This document shows positions 7,668-16,351 of a DNA stretch of 64,000 nucleotides, piece after piece (position 1 is the first letter of the stretch; every line of letters begins with the position of its first letter). Origin of the DNA: an uncultured Hungatella sp. (GTDB lineage Bacteria > Bacillota > Clostridia > Lachnospirales > Lachnospiraceae); NCBI GenBank assembly GCA_949879795.1, contig CATLBR010000007.1, positions 1-64,000 on the forward strand, read 5' to 3'. A model generated the notes under the pieces. That model made no database searches. It was not told where the DNA came from and worked only from the letters and a program-made list of their open reading frames with translations. The translations under genes and the position numbers were made by a program.

Positions 7668-10340
7668 GTTATTTTTCCCCGTCCTTTTTAGCCTTTTTTC
7701 CAATTTTTGCAAATCAGGCTTTCTTGTCACGGCACACAAGCTGATGACCAGAGATATGACAGAAAGTGTCAGGCCTGCTTTCATGCCCGGCAGATGATAT
7801 TCCAGACAGACCGTAGATCTGCCCGGTTTAAGCCTTATACCCACAACTCCCCCATCTCCCAAGGGAACCAGCTCACAGGACTCACCGTCCACCGTCGCCT
7901 TCCACCCTTTTTCCCATGGAACCGAGGTCCAGAGTATTCCTCCGTCCCTGCTCTCCACCTCCCCTTCCAAAAAAGTGTCCCCCCATCTGGTGATCTTCCA
8001 CGGTTCCCCGGACAAAATCTCATATAGTTCCTGGTAGGCCTGATCGTCATATTTTGCTGCATAGATCCTGGCCTCTCCCGTCTCGGCGAATTTCATTTCA
8101 TATTCCGACCGATTGTTAAAGGGAAGAGTAACCTGTAACCTTTTTCCCGCCGGTATCTGCCGCAGGTCGAACAGACTCTTTCCCACAGACAACTCCCTGT
8201 CCTGCCTCTGGCCCTCCCATTCATAGATGAGGCGCTTTGCCTGGCCCGCCTGAACCCAGAGGAAGTAGTGACCCTCCTCCTGAACGGATAATTCTCCGTA
8301 TAATTTGGGAATCTGTTCCAGGTTATAGGGATCGTCCACCTGATATCGAAAATAATTGTCTTCCGACTCTGTGATCTCCATATGCTCCGCCTCAATATTT
8401 TCCAGGGGAACCAGAGTAAACAGTTCCTTCTCGAGTCCTGCCCTGCGCCCGAACTCATTCTGCACTTGGAAAGGGCAGGCCTGATCCGTATTCCACTGCT
8501 CCATCTCGTAAGGAACTACAAATCCGGGACCGAGAGCCCGGGGATTCTCATAGATCTCCATGTTGTCTATGGTATCTGCATAAATATAATAGGGATTTTT
8601 CATACCTCCGTTCCCGTCATCCGTCTTCTCCACTACATAAGAAATGTCAAAAATTCCGTCCAGAAGAGGCGTGGGATCGTAATACCGGTAGGAGTTTGAA
8701 CCTCCTGAAAATCCCAGGCGGCCCATGAGCCGGGACATCCCCCCCGGAGCCATGGAGGAAAACTGACTCAGTCCGTGGTAGTGAAACAAGGCTCCGTCAT
8801 TGACGGTCAAAAAACGCCGGAATTCCATACGATAAAAATCTCCCCGCTCTTTTTCATCCAGATACTGCCGAACTTTGTCCGCTGTTCCCTGATTCTTGAC
8901 ATAATTTTCATAAGAAGTCTTTCTCGTCAGGCCATTGTAACCGGAATAAAAGCACTCCCCTGTTATCAGACACAGAAGAAGCAGAAAGCCTGCCTTGTTC
9001 AAGCCGTTTCCACCCTCTCGCCTATGCCCTCTCCCGTCCCGGAGTATCCCTATCAAAACCAGACTATAGATCGACAGCAGAGCCATATTTAAGATTATCT
9101 CCTTCTCCGAATAGAGGCTCACTAAATCTTTTATGGCGGGTACCACCACATACTCCGATGCCAGGAGAACTGCCCCCCAAACTAAAGCTGCCGCCAGAAC
9201 CATATATTCTGTCAGCTGCTCCCTCTGTCTCCACATATCGTATCCCAAAGTAAGTATCAGAAAAACGTAGATAAACATAAAACGGTGAGGCAGGTTCGCC
9301 GGAAAATGCATGCCGTGGATCACAAAATCCAGGGGCCGGAACACACAGCAGCATAGGAGAAACAGGAGAGCTCCGCCATACACCGCTTTTTTCCTCTTTT
9401 GTATCCCGGGATTTAGAAAGAAACACATGGACAGGATCAGTACCAGGATTCCACAGCCGATGTTAGGCGTCTTGTCATTGCCCGTCAGCACCTGAGGCGC
9501 TGCTCCCAGAAGATGGCTTTCCCCCATCTGCCAGAAATTCTGATATATTTCAAAGCCGGAAAGCTCCGCTGTCCCTGCCGCCGTCTGGGACAGTGCTATG
9601 GCCGCCGGAACGATAAGAAAGCCACTTAGCCCCGCAGCCAGAACCGACAATCCCGCATATCGAAATCCCTTTTTCAGCCATTGTCTCATCTGCTCCCTGC
9701 GAAACATACATCCTGTCTCTGTCAGGACATAGAGAACCGAACCCACACATACTAGAAATGCCATATAAAAGTTAAACAGGATCCCACAGGACAGGGCCGC
9801 CAGATAGAGTCTTCCGTCATCTTTCCTCAGCAGCCGGTCAATCCCGGCCGCCACCAGCGGAAATAAGGCCAGATCGTCCAGCCACATCACATTCCAGCAG
9901 TAGGCGGTCATAAAACCGCTGCAGGCGTAGAGGCTTCCCCACAGAACCGCGACAGCGCTCTCCTCCTCAAAATGCTGTTCCAGATAGAATGTAAAACACC
10001 CTGCCGACAGAGACAGTTTCCCTACAATCAGAAACAGCATGAAATCCGCAATCCTCTTCTCAGGAACAAGCAGACACAGAAAGCTTAAAGGGCTGGCAGT
10101 GTAATAGGCCAGCTGGGGAAAAAAGGCCTTACCCAGCCCGCCCTCCCAGCTGTAGATCAAGCTCTTTCCCTCCATAAGACGGCTTCTCAGTTCTTCCTGA
10201 AAGGGAGTATACTGATGAAACAAGTCCACCTGAAGGATGGTGTATTCACCAAAAGGATGGAATTTTTTCACAATTGCCAGAATCACAAAGATTCCCAAGA
10301 CCAAACAGAACGCGCGGACAGGATTTCTGAGCTTTTTCAT
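7662..10340 (-). CDS. YfhO-family polytopic membrane protein
   Basis: Integral membrane protein of 892 aa related to YfhO (PF09586), a family resembling lipid-linked GT-C glycosyltransferases. About a dozen membrane segments fill residues 1-500 and a large extracytoplasmic region follows, with one further helix before the basic C-terminus. N-terminal motifs typical of the family are visible: DLFHQYTPF and the stretch around YYTASPLSFL. Family members are linked to glycosylation of wall teichoic or lipoteichoic polymers, but the substrate here is unknown. The ATG at 10340 is preceded by AGGGGGG and overlaps the regulator stop by 4 bases (ATGA), so the two genes are translationally coupled. Longer open frames upstream of it are ignored for that reason. 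Confidence 0.87.
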   Translation of the reverse strand: MKKLRNPVRAFCLVLGIFVILAIVKKFHPFGEYTILQVDLFHQYTPFQEELRSRLMEGKSLIYSWEGGLGKAFFPQLAYYTASPLSFLCLLVPEKRIADFMLFLIVGKLSLSAGCFTFYLEQHFEEESAVAVLWGSLYACSGFMTAYCWNVMWLDDLALFPLVAAGIDRLLRKDDGRLYLAALSCGILFNFYMAFLVCVGSVLYVLTETGCMFRREQMRQWLKKGFRYAGLSVLAAGLSGFLIVPAAIALSQTAAGTAELSGFEIYQNFWQMGESHLLGAAPQVLTGNDKTPNIGCGILVLILSMCFFLNPGIQKRKKAVYGGALLFLLCCCVFRPLDFVIHGMHFPANLPHRFMFIYVFLILTLGYDMWRQREQLTEYMVLAAALVWGAVLLASEYVVVPAIKDLVSLYSEKEIILNMALLSIYSLVLIGILRDGRGHRREGGNGLNKAGFLLLLCLITGECFYSGYNGLTRKTSYENYVKNQGTADKVRQYLDEKERGDFYRMEFRRFLTVNDGALFHYHGLSQFSSMAPGGMSRLMGRLGFSGGSNSYRYYDPTPLLDGIFDISYVVEKTDDGNGGMKNPYYIYADTIDNMEIYENPRALGPGFVVPYEMEQWNTDQACPFQVQNEFGRRAGLEKELFTLVPLENIEAEHMEITESEDNYFRYQVDDPYNLEQIPKLYGELSVQEEGHYFLWVQAGQAKRLIYEWEGQRQDRELSVGKSLFDLRQIPAGKRLQVTLPFNNRSEYEMKFAETGEARIYAAKYDDQAYQELYEILSGEPWKITRWGDTFLEGEVESRDGGILWTSVPWEKGWKATVDGESCELVPLGDGGVVGIRLKPGRSTVCLEYHLPGMKAGLTLSVISLVISLCAVTRKPDLQKLEKRLKRTGKNNI

Positions 10341-11611
10341 ATATTCCCCCCTGTCTGTTCCTCGGTCATATCCTGCCGGTACTCTGTGATAGCCGAGAGA
10401 GGAGGTACATCCTTTATAGAAGAGACATAAAAGCTGATCATATAGTTGGGAGAAGTGTTGACCTGCCGAAACTTCTGGTCGATCCTCCCCGTGACAATCG
10501 AGCATTCTTCTCTGGTGATCCCGTTGAGCAGCAGCAGATACTGGGACAGGCTGTAGCTTGTCATCATGTCGGAGCTTCTGGCTGACTGCATAATCGCCTC
10601 CTTCAGCTGGCCCGATATTTTCTCCAGCTTGTTTTTATTTTCAATAATTTGTCCGTCGGAAGTGGTCACTGTACACAATATGAGAAAAGACAGACATCGG
10701 TTCCTCTGCATCAGTCTGCCGGATATCCGGTAAGCGTCGATAAAACTTGGAAAACTGCAGTAGTATGCTCTGCCCGGCACAACCCGGTCATCCAGCATCT
10801 CCCGGATATTTCCGATAGTCTCCAGAGATTTCTTGGGGTTCTTGTTGATGTCCCGAAAAATACCCGTAAATTCCCGCGACGGCTGTCTCCCCAAAGTATC
10901 CACCATGACTTTTATGGCCTCTTCATAGACGCGATAAGCCAGCGCAGGTTCCTGCATGGAGAGAAAAGCCCTGATCTGAAGCAGATACCATTTTTCATCC
11001 GGCATCACAGACAGCAGGCAGGTACAGACAGGCACAATCTCTTTCTGCCTTCCCTGATCTTCCAGAAGCCTGTAGAGAACATCCATACACTCCCCCAGCT
11101 TTTCCCGGTATTTGAGTTCTTCCTGAATCACCCATGTCTCATTTTCAAACAGCGGCAGAAATCTTCCTCTATAAAGGCTTACTGCCCCCAGCAGAGCCTG
11201 CGTCTTCTCTTCTGCCATTGTGTCTTCCATACCAAGACCTCTCTCCGCCTGGGCTGCGAACAGCTCAGCGTCGATCTCCAGAGGACACAGCTCATCGTTC
11301 CACCCATAAGTTCCCTTGTGGCTCAAAATGCAGTCGCCCTCCGGCAACCCCAATTTTTTCAAGATCTTTCGCAGTCGAAAAATCACGGCCCGCAGATTAT
11401 TGCATGCCGTCTCTTCATGGTCCTCTCCGTACAACATATCCAGAAGCCGGGAACGGTCTATCATCTCCCCATGATGATAGAGCAGACATGCAAGAAGGTG
11501 AAGCAGTTTGACAGAACGGTTGCGGAGCATGGGCGATGTAAATATCTCATCGATTTCCTGTCGTTCATCCATGCAGACGCAAAAAGGTACTCCAAGCATA
11601 TATACATACAT
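10337..11611 (-). CDS. SARP/BTAD transcriptional regulator with degenerate GGDEF-like C-terminus
   Basis: Putative regulator of 424 aa. Residues up to about 100 form an OmpR-like winged helix of the SARP type (RLLDMLYGEDHEETACNNL, AVIFRLRKILKKLG). A bacterial transcriptional activation domain of helical repeats follows (about 105-265). The last 150 residues look to me like a nucleotide-cyclase/GGDEF fold: the RSSDMMTSYSLSQYLLLL segment sits where a diguanylate cyclase has RxxD...GGDEF, but the signature is absent, so no catalysis is expected. This part is inference from pattern only. Start chosen at 11611, behind GGGGGGAAAG. Coupled to the YfhO gene by ATGA, suggesting it serves that operon. 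Confidence 0.82.
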   Translation of the reverse strand: MYVYMLGVPFCVCMDERQEIDEIFTSPMLRNRSVKLLHLLACLLYHHGEMIDRSRLLDMLYGEDHEETACNNLRAVIFRLRKILKKLGLPEGDCILSHKGTYGWNDELCPLEIDAELFAAQAERGLGMEDTMAEEKTQALLGAVSLYRGRFLPLFENETWVIQEELKYREKLGECMDVLYRLLEDQGRQKEIVPVCTCLLSVMPDEKWYLLQIRAFLSMQEPALAYRVYEEAIKVMVDTLGRQPSREFTGIFRDINKNPKKSLETIGNIREMLDDRVVPGRAYYCSFPSFIDAYRISGRLMQRNRCLSFLILCTVTTSDGQIIENKNKLEKISGQLKEAIMQSARSSDMMTSYSLSQYLLLLNGITREECSIVTGRIDQKFRQVNTSPNYMISFYVSSIKDVPPLSAITEYRQDMTEEQTGGNI

Positions 11612-11691
11612 GGTCTTTCCCCCCACTTTATAGCGTGCTGCCATGACCTTCAAAGTCTTGGTCCACAGCAGGCATCACAACGATAAATAAC

Positions 11692-11709
11692 CAAAATGTA
11701 TACATTTTG
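11692..11709. promoter_or_regulatory. Perfect 18-bp palindrome (operator candidate 1)
   Basis: CAAAATGTATACATTTTG is a perfect inverted repeat, about 80 bp upstream of the SARP gene start. A second copy matching 16 of 18 bases lies at 11829-11846. Such symmetric AT-rich sites are typical operators for dimeric repressors. Confidence 0.65.
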
Positions 11710-11763
11710 ATAACTTCATTCATCCGCCGGCCTTTTGTGGGTATCCCCAATAGAAATCGCTTA

Positions 11764-11792
11764 TTGACTTGTAATTTTGTGGATTTTATGCT
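11764..11792 (+). promoter_or_regulatory. Plus-strand promoter between the two palindromes
   Basis: TTGACT (11764-11769), 17 bases, then TATGCT (11787-11792). The transcript would start near 11799 and run through the second palindrome and a possible 40-codon reading frame to the hairpin at 11909-11932. It points away from the SARP gene. Confidence 0.55.
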
Positions 11793-11811
11793 AAGATTAT
11801 GCTGTTTTGAA

Positions 11812-11934
11812 ATGTCAGAAAATATTGCCAAAAAGTATACATTCTGGCTTTGTTCCACCTATCCGCACACTGAAATTATAGATAAAGAATGTCTGTTATA
11901 CCACAAAAAATGGGGCTTATTTCAGCCCCATTAG
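11812..11934 (+). CDS. Possible 40-aa peptide of unknown function
   Basis: Short frame beginning MSENIAKKYTFWLCSTYP, just downstream of a plausible plus-strand promoter and ending inside the hairpin that also terminates the aspS operon. I do not recognise it. There is no good ribosome-binding site before the ATG, and the second palindrome lies inside it (coding KKYTFW), which both argue against it being a real gene. It is listed because the promoter, frame and hairpin line up as a compact unit. Confidence 0.25.
   Translation: MSENIAKKYTFWLCSTYPHTEIIDKECLLYHKKWGLFQPH
11829..11846. promoter_or_regulatory. Near-palindrome (operator candidate 2)
   Basis: CAAAAAGTATACATTCTG matches the perfect palindrome at 11692-11709 in 16 of 18 positions. 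The centres are 137 bp apart, close to 13 turns of B-DNA, so two bound dimers would face the same side. That spacing would allow DNA looping over the promoter between them. Confidence 0.55.
11909..11932 (-). terminator. Terminator of the hisS-aspS operon
   Basis: A 9-bp stem (AATGGGGCT, 11909-11917, with 11924-11932) and a 6-base loop, followed on the minus strand by a run of U. It lies about 30 bases past the tiny frame that overlaps the aspS stop. Confidence 0.85.
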
Positions 11935-11960
11935 TTCTATATATCCATGCCTGTCAGCCT

Positions 11961-12035
11961 TCAGCCCGGCACGCTTCTCAGATACTCGGCCATCTCCTGC
12001 GCCTGGCTGTTCTCGTTGATCAGCGCGATTTTCAT
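11961..12035 (-). pseudogene. 24-codon remnant overlapping the aspS stop
   Basis: A 24-codon frame starts in the ATGA overlap with the aspS stop codon and begins MKIALINENSQA. From memory, that is how RpiB/LacAB-type sugar-phosphate isomerase homologues in Lachnospiraceae begin (full proteins are about 200 aa). After those residues the sequence changes to QEMAEYLRSVPG and stops. The simplest reading is an internal deletion that fused the first codons to the last ones. The precise ATGA coupling suggests the intact gene was once part of this operon. It may still be translated as a short peptide. Confidence 0.45.
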
Positions 12036-13828
12036 TTTCCCTCTTCTTCCCCGGAAACCTCAATTCCCAGTTCCTCGAGCTGCTTTGCATCTACTGGCGC
12101 AGGAGCCTCTGTCATCAGACAGGAAGCGTCCTTCACCTTTGGAAACGCGATAACGTCCCGGATGCTGTCGGCACCCACCATCAGCATGGCCACGCGGTCC
12201 ATGCCGTAGGCCAGACCTGCGTGAGGCGGAACACCGAACTTAAACGCATCTAACAGGAAACCAAACTGTTCTCTGGCCTGCTCCGGGGTGAATCCCAGAA
12301 CCTCAAACATCTTAGCCTGGATATCCGCCTGGTGAATACGGACAGAACCGCCTCCCAGCTCCGTGCCGTTGAGCACGATATCGTAGGCTTTCGCCCGCAC
12401 CGCTCCCGGGTCTTCGTCGATCTTGGACCAGTCTTCCTCCATGGGCATTGTAAACGGGTGGTGCATGGCCACAAAGCGCCCCTGCTCCTCCGAGTACTCA
12501 AGAAGCGGGAATTCTGTGACCCACAGAAACTTAAAGTCGTCCTTCTTCAGCAGTTCCTGCTGCCTCGCCAGCTCCAGACGCAGATTTCCCAGAACATCCC
12601 AGACCACCTTGTCCTTGTCAGCCGCGAACAAAAGCAAATCTCCCTGCTGTCCATCCATGGCCTCTACCAGGCCATGCAGTTCCTCCTCGGTCATAAATTT
12701 GGCGAAAGAAGACTTGAAAGAGCCGTCGGGCTGGACAGCCAGATACGCAAGGCCCTTGGCGCCGAAGCCTTTGGCAAATTCCACCAGGGCATCGATCTTC
12801 TTTCTCGGCATGGCTCCCTGTCCTCTGGCATTGATTCCCCGAACGCTGCCCCCCTGTGCAAGGGCATTTTTAAACACAGCGAATTCACAGTCTTTTACCG
12901 TCTCGGACACATTTTTAAGTTCCATTCCGAACCGCAGATCCGGCTTGTCAGAGCCGAAACGGTCCATGGCCTCCTGCCAGGTCATTCTGGGAATAGGGAG
13001 GGGAATCTCGATATCCAGGAGCTCCTTAAACAGCTTGTGGATCAGGCGTTCGTTGACATCGATCACATCGTCCACATCCACAAAAGACAGCTCCATGTCG
13101 ATCTGGGTGAATTCCGGCTGCCGGTCTGCCCTCAGATCCTCGTCTCTGTAGCACCTTGCCAGCTGGAAATACCGGTCATATCCGGAGCACATCAATAGCT
13201 GCTTAAACAGCTGGGGAGACTGAGGCAGCGCGTAGAAGGAGCCGGGATGCACCCGGCTGGGCACCAGATAATCTCTCGCCCCCTCCGGAGTGCTCTTGAT
13301 CAGCGTGGGCGTCTCGATCTCCAGGAATCCCTCTTCGGCCAAAAACTGCCTGGTAAGCACCGCGATCCTGCTGCGGAACATCATATTCCTCTGGATATCC
13401 GGCCTTCTCAAATCCAGGAAACGATATTTGAGGCGAAGCTCCTCTTTAGTCTTGGAGTTCTCCTCGATAGGAAACGGCGGTGTCTCCGACTCCGACAGAA
13501 TCCGCAGAGATTCCGCCCGGACCTCAATGGCTCCCGTGGCCAGATTCTCGTTGACTCCGCCGGAGCGGGCCTCCACCCTTCCTGTGACGGCGATGACGAA
13601 CTCGCTTCTCAGTTTCTCGGCCTTGGCAAAGCTCTCGCTTCCGCAATCGCTCTCCTCGAAAATAATCTGCAGGATACCGCTCCTGTCCCGCAGATCCACA
13701 AAAATAATTCCGCCCTTGTTTCTGCTCTTCTGTACCCAACCCATGACGGTGACATTCTCACCCGCATTGGCCGTGCCCAGCTCCGTACATCTGTGGGACC
13801 GCTTAAGTCCCATCATTGACTCTGCCAT
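12032..13828 (-). CDS. aspS: Aspartate--tRNA ligase
   Basis: Class II aminoacyl-tRNA synthetase, 598 aa, the length of the bacterial-type enzyme. It has an N-terminal OB-fold anticodon-binding domain (VTVMGWVQKSRNKGGIIFVDLRDRSG), the catalytic core with motif 2 (FQLARCYRDEDLRADRQPEFTQID), the bacterial GAD insertion (about 290-420), and motif 3 (GLAYGMDRVAMLM). Charges tRNA-Asp, and possibly tRNA-Asn if the organism lacks AsnRS. Second gene after hisS with a 28-base gap; the start is backed by AAGGAGGAG. The hisS-aspS pairing is the standard arrangement in Firmicutes. Confidence 0.98.
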   Translation of the reverse strand: MAESMMGLKRSHRCTELGTANAGENVTVMGWVQKSRNKGGIIFVDLRDRSGILQIIFEESDCGSESFAKAEKLRSEFVIAVTGRVEARSGGVNENLATGAIEVRAESLRILSESETPPFPIEENSKTKEELRLKYRFLDLRRPDIQRNMMFRSRIAVLTRQFLAEEGFLEIETPTLIKSTPEGARDYLVPSRVHPGSFYALPQSPQLFKQLLMCSGYDRYFQLARCYRDEDLRADRQPEFTQIDMELSFVDVDDVIDVNERLIHKLFKELLDIEIPLPIPRMTWQEAMDRFGSDKPDLRFGMELKNVSETVKDCEFAVFKNALAQGGSVRGINARGQGAMPRKKIDALVEFAKGFGAKGLAYLAVQPDGSFKSSFAKFMTEEELHGLVEAMDGQQGDLLLFAADKDKVVWDVLGNLRLELARQQELLKKDDFKFLWVTEFPLLEYSEEQGRFVAMHHPFTMPMEEDWSKIDEDPGAVRAKAYDIVLNGTELGGGSVRIHQADIQAKMFEVLGFTPEQAREQFGFLLDAFKFGVPPHAGLAYGMDRVAMLMVGADSIRDVIAFPKVKDASCLMTEAPAPVDAKQLEELGIEVSGEEEGK

Positions 13829-13856
13829 ATTCTCCTCCTTATTTCCGTGCCCTGTC

Positions 13857-15119
13857 TCACTTCAGGGCTTCCCTGTAAAATTCCCTGATCTCCGTGTAGC
13901 CGTCTTTTGCCAGCTGCTCCTTCTGGAATTTCTTGTTCTTGTTCATCTGGGCCACCAACACCTGGGTCCCCGATGCCCGCTCTTTCATGGCCTCATTGAT
14001 CACCTGTCCCAGACGGCTGCTGTCAAGCCCCTTCTCAAAGAGATAGGCCACCTTCTGCGCCTCTGAAGGAACCTTAAAGTTCTGATCCAGCAAAATAGTG
14101 ACAATCCTCTCAAAGCCGATGGAGAATCCGCAGGCCGGGGTCTCCATACCCGTAAATTTGCCGATCATCTTGTCATAGCGTCCGCCGCCGGCCACGGAAC
14201 CGCCGAAGCCCTCCATAGCCACCTCAAAAATAGTACCTGTATAGTAGGACATCCCCCTCACAAGAGTGGGGTCAAATTCGATCTTAAACTCCGCCACAGC
14301 CACATCTTTTACCGTGTCCATAATGTGGGCCAGACCTTCGGTGACGGACAGAGGCATCACATCTTTCAAAGCCTCTCCCAGGCTGCGGACACCCGGGGCA
14401 TCCTTCGTCACGGAAGCGAACAGTCCCAGATACTTGTCCACCTGCTCCCGGGTGTAACCTGCCTCTAAAAGTTCCTCCTTCACCCCCGCTTCACCGATCT
14501 TGTCCATCTTGTCCAGAATGATAAACACCTGATCACAGGACTCCTCCGGAAATCCGCAGAAGGCGGCCATACCTTTTAGAATTCCTCTGTCGTTGATCCT
14601 CACCGTAAAGGAATTGTCCGGGCATATCTTTCCCAGGGCCGTTGTGGTAGCCAGGATCAGCTCAATCTCCGCCAGGGATGTGGCATCCCCCAGAATGTCG
14701 ATATCACACTGGACAAACTGGCGGAAACGCCCTTTCTGGGGACGGTCCGCCCTCCACACGCTGCCCATCTGGAGAGCCTTGAAAGGCGCAGGGAGCTGGG
14801 CCGCGTTGTTGGCGTAGTATCTGGCCAGCGGCAGCGTCAAGTCATAGCGCAGTCCCCCGTCCACCAGATCCGCCTCCGTCTTGGCCGTCTCCACGTTCAA
14901 TTTCTCGCCCCTCTTCAGTATCTTAAATATGAGTTTTTCATTATCCCCGCCCTGCTTGCTGGTGAGATTCTCAATGTGCTCCACACAGGGAGTCTCGATC
15001 TGGGAGAAACCGAAGGCCCGGTAGGTCTCCTGGATCTGGCTCATCACATAATTGCGGATCTGCATCTCCGCGGGCAGAACATCTTTCATGCCGGTTACCG
15101 GCTTTTTCTTCAATGCCAT
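13857..15119 (-). CDS. hisS: Histidine--tRNA ligase
   Basis: Class II synthetase of 420 aa that charges tRNA-His. Motif 1 is around FGFSQIETPCVEH, motif 2 around QMGSVWRADRPQKGRFRQFVQCDID, the histidine-specific stretch is LVRGMSYYTGTIFEV, and motif 3 is CGFSIGFERI. A C-terminal anticodon-binding domain follows, ending in YREALK. The ATG at 15119 was chosen because GGAGAG sits 5 bases before it; an ATG six codons upstream has no ribosome-binding site. It heads the hisS-aspS operon, with a consensus-like promoter about 90 bases upstream. Confidence 0.97.
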   Translation of the reverse strand: MALKKKPVTGMKDVLPAEMQIRNYVMSQIQETYRAFGFSQIETPCVEHIENLTSKQGGDNEKLIFKILKRGEKLNVETAKTEADLVDGGLRYDLTLPLARYYANNAAQLPAPFKALQMGSVWRADRPQKGRFRQFVQCDIDILGDATSLAEIELILATTTALGKICPDNSFTVRINDRGILKGMAAFCGFPEESCDQVFIILDKMDKIGEAGVKEELLEAGYTREQVDKYLGLFASVTKDAPGVRSLGEALKDVMPLSVTEGLAHIMDTVKDVAVAEFKIEFDPTLVRGMSYYTGTIFEVAMEGFGGSVAGGGRYDKMIGKFTGMETPACGFSIGFERIVTILLDQNFKVPSEAQKVAYLFEKGLDSSRLGQVINEAMKERASGTQVLVAQMNKNKKFQKEQLAKDGYTEIREFYREALK

Positions 15120-15208
15120 GTCTACTCTCCGTTTCATGAGGATTAATGCCTGATTAGCGCCGCCCCCGCCCTTAAACCGGCGGGACGGCTGCCTGTTTTG
15201 TGTAAATG

Positions 15209-15237
15209 ATTATACTATTGTCTTCCGAAAATGGCAA
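15209..15237 (-). promoter_or_regulatory. hisS-aspS promoter
   Basis: Minus-strand TTGCCA (15232-15237), 17 bases, then TATAAT (15209-15214). The leader is under 90 bases and contains one GC-rich hairpin near 15152-15191. No T-box antiterminator motif is seen. Confidence 0.85.
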
Positions 15238-15239
15238 GT

Positions 15240-16334
15240 CTATCCTGACAGGTGGTTCTCCCCCGACGGTTCCCCGGACAGCAATACCCGTTCAATACAG
15301 CAGTAAGACAAAAAGGAAACAGCCAGCACGAGAAGTAAGTACGCAATAAAAGAAATACGTGTATCCAGCCGCCAAATGCCCATGACATCCTCCCAGACAC
15401 GTATAAGGGGAATATGCCACAGAGAAATCGACAGGCAGCACTGACCGGTCAGCTGGAGCGCAGGGACAGACAAAATACGGGCAAACACCCTGCAGGACAG
15501 GGCCATCACCACCAGCCCGGCGCATATCAGCGAAATCCACCAGCTGAAATCCCCGGGAAGGTCATGCAATCCAAACAGGAGCATCCATGTCACTCCAGCA
15601 AACACGGTCATACAGCTTACCAGACATTCTGTGGTCTGAATCCTTTTTAGTGATTCTGTTCCCCGGGCATGAACCATATTTCTCATCTCTCCAATGGCCG
15701 CACCCAAGAAGAAATTCATGTAACCTTCCCCGCAGACACGGAACATAAACGGGATATTCCAATTGAAACTCTCCAAAGCAGCGCCTCCCACAATAAAAAA
15801 ACAGCACAGCGGGAAGTAAGCGGCAGGGAATTTCGCCGAGATTCGTCCGACACCAGAATAGATAATATAGCAAAGCATCAGGACGCAGATAAACCACGAG
15901 GGAAAATTATACGGCATATCTCCCCCGTAAAACCATCCCGTTGATACCATCAAAAATGTGGCGGCAGTTCTTTTCCATGAGAAGACAGCGTAACCTGACA
16001 CAAGAATCGCAAGGTTTGAAAGAAAATAAGTGGGGTATAATCGCTGGAATCGTTTCAGTATAAACTGTCTTATCTGTCCCCAGGAGGCCAGACGGTCTTT
16101 ATACCGCATAGAGATCAAAAGACCGCTGATGATAAAGAATATATAATTCCCAAAATATCCGCCATATTCAAACACTGGAGAAAGCACCCTGGAAAACGGG
16201 GCGTCAAACACTGTATTTACATGATAAATGACAATCCCCATGCCGGCAGCTGCACACAGCCCGTCAAGAGCTGTCAGTCGATGGTTTTTCATCTCCCCGG
16301 TCCCCCCCCTGACAATCCAGATTAATCTTTTCAC
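15240..16334 (-). CDS. Acyltransferase family 3 membrane protein
   Basis: Integral membrane O-acyltransferase of the acyltransferase-3 group (PF01757), about 364 aa with ten or so hydrophobic segments. The family opening is recognisable: LTALDGLCAAAGMGIVIYHV supplies the conserved His, and FFIISGLLISMRYKDR and FILKRFQRLYPTYFLS the RLYP-type loop. Such enzymes acetylate or otherwise acylate peptidoglycan, teichoic acids or exopolysaccharide; the substrate is not evident. I chose the GTG at 16334 behind GGAGGG. An ATG at 16292 (MKNHRLT...) fits the usual family N-terminus and is a real alternative. It follows the GH31 gene closely and may share its transcript. Confidence 0.85.
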   Translation of the reverse strand: MKRLIWIVRGGTGEMKNHRLTALDGLCAAAGMGIVIYHVNTVFDAPFSRVLSPVFEYGGYFGNYIFFIISGLLISMRYKDRLASWGQIRQFILKRFQRLYPTYFLSNLAILVSGYAVFSWKRTAATFLMVSTGWFYGGDMPYNFPSWFICVLMLCYIIYSGVGRISAKFPAAYFPLCCFFIVGGAALESFNWNIPFMFRVCGEGYMNFFLGAAIGEMRNMVHARGTESLKRIQTTECLVSCMTVFAGVTWMLLFGLHDLPGDFSWWISLICAGLVVMALSCRVFARILSVPALQLTGQCCLSISLWHIPLIRVWEDVMGIWRLDTRISFIAYLLLVLAVSFLSYCCIERVLLSGEPSGENHLSG

Positions 16335-16351
16335 TGTAATCCCTCCCGCCG

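Noticed and set aside
11628-11858. 76-codon minus-strand frame upstream of the SARP gene
   Set aside because: It spans both palindromes, has no ribosome-binding site and no recognisable composition.
15120-15239. T-box upstream of hisS
   Set aside because: The leader is under 90 bases and lacks an antiterminator bulge motif.
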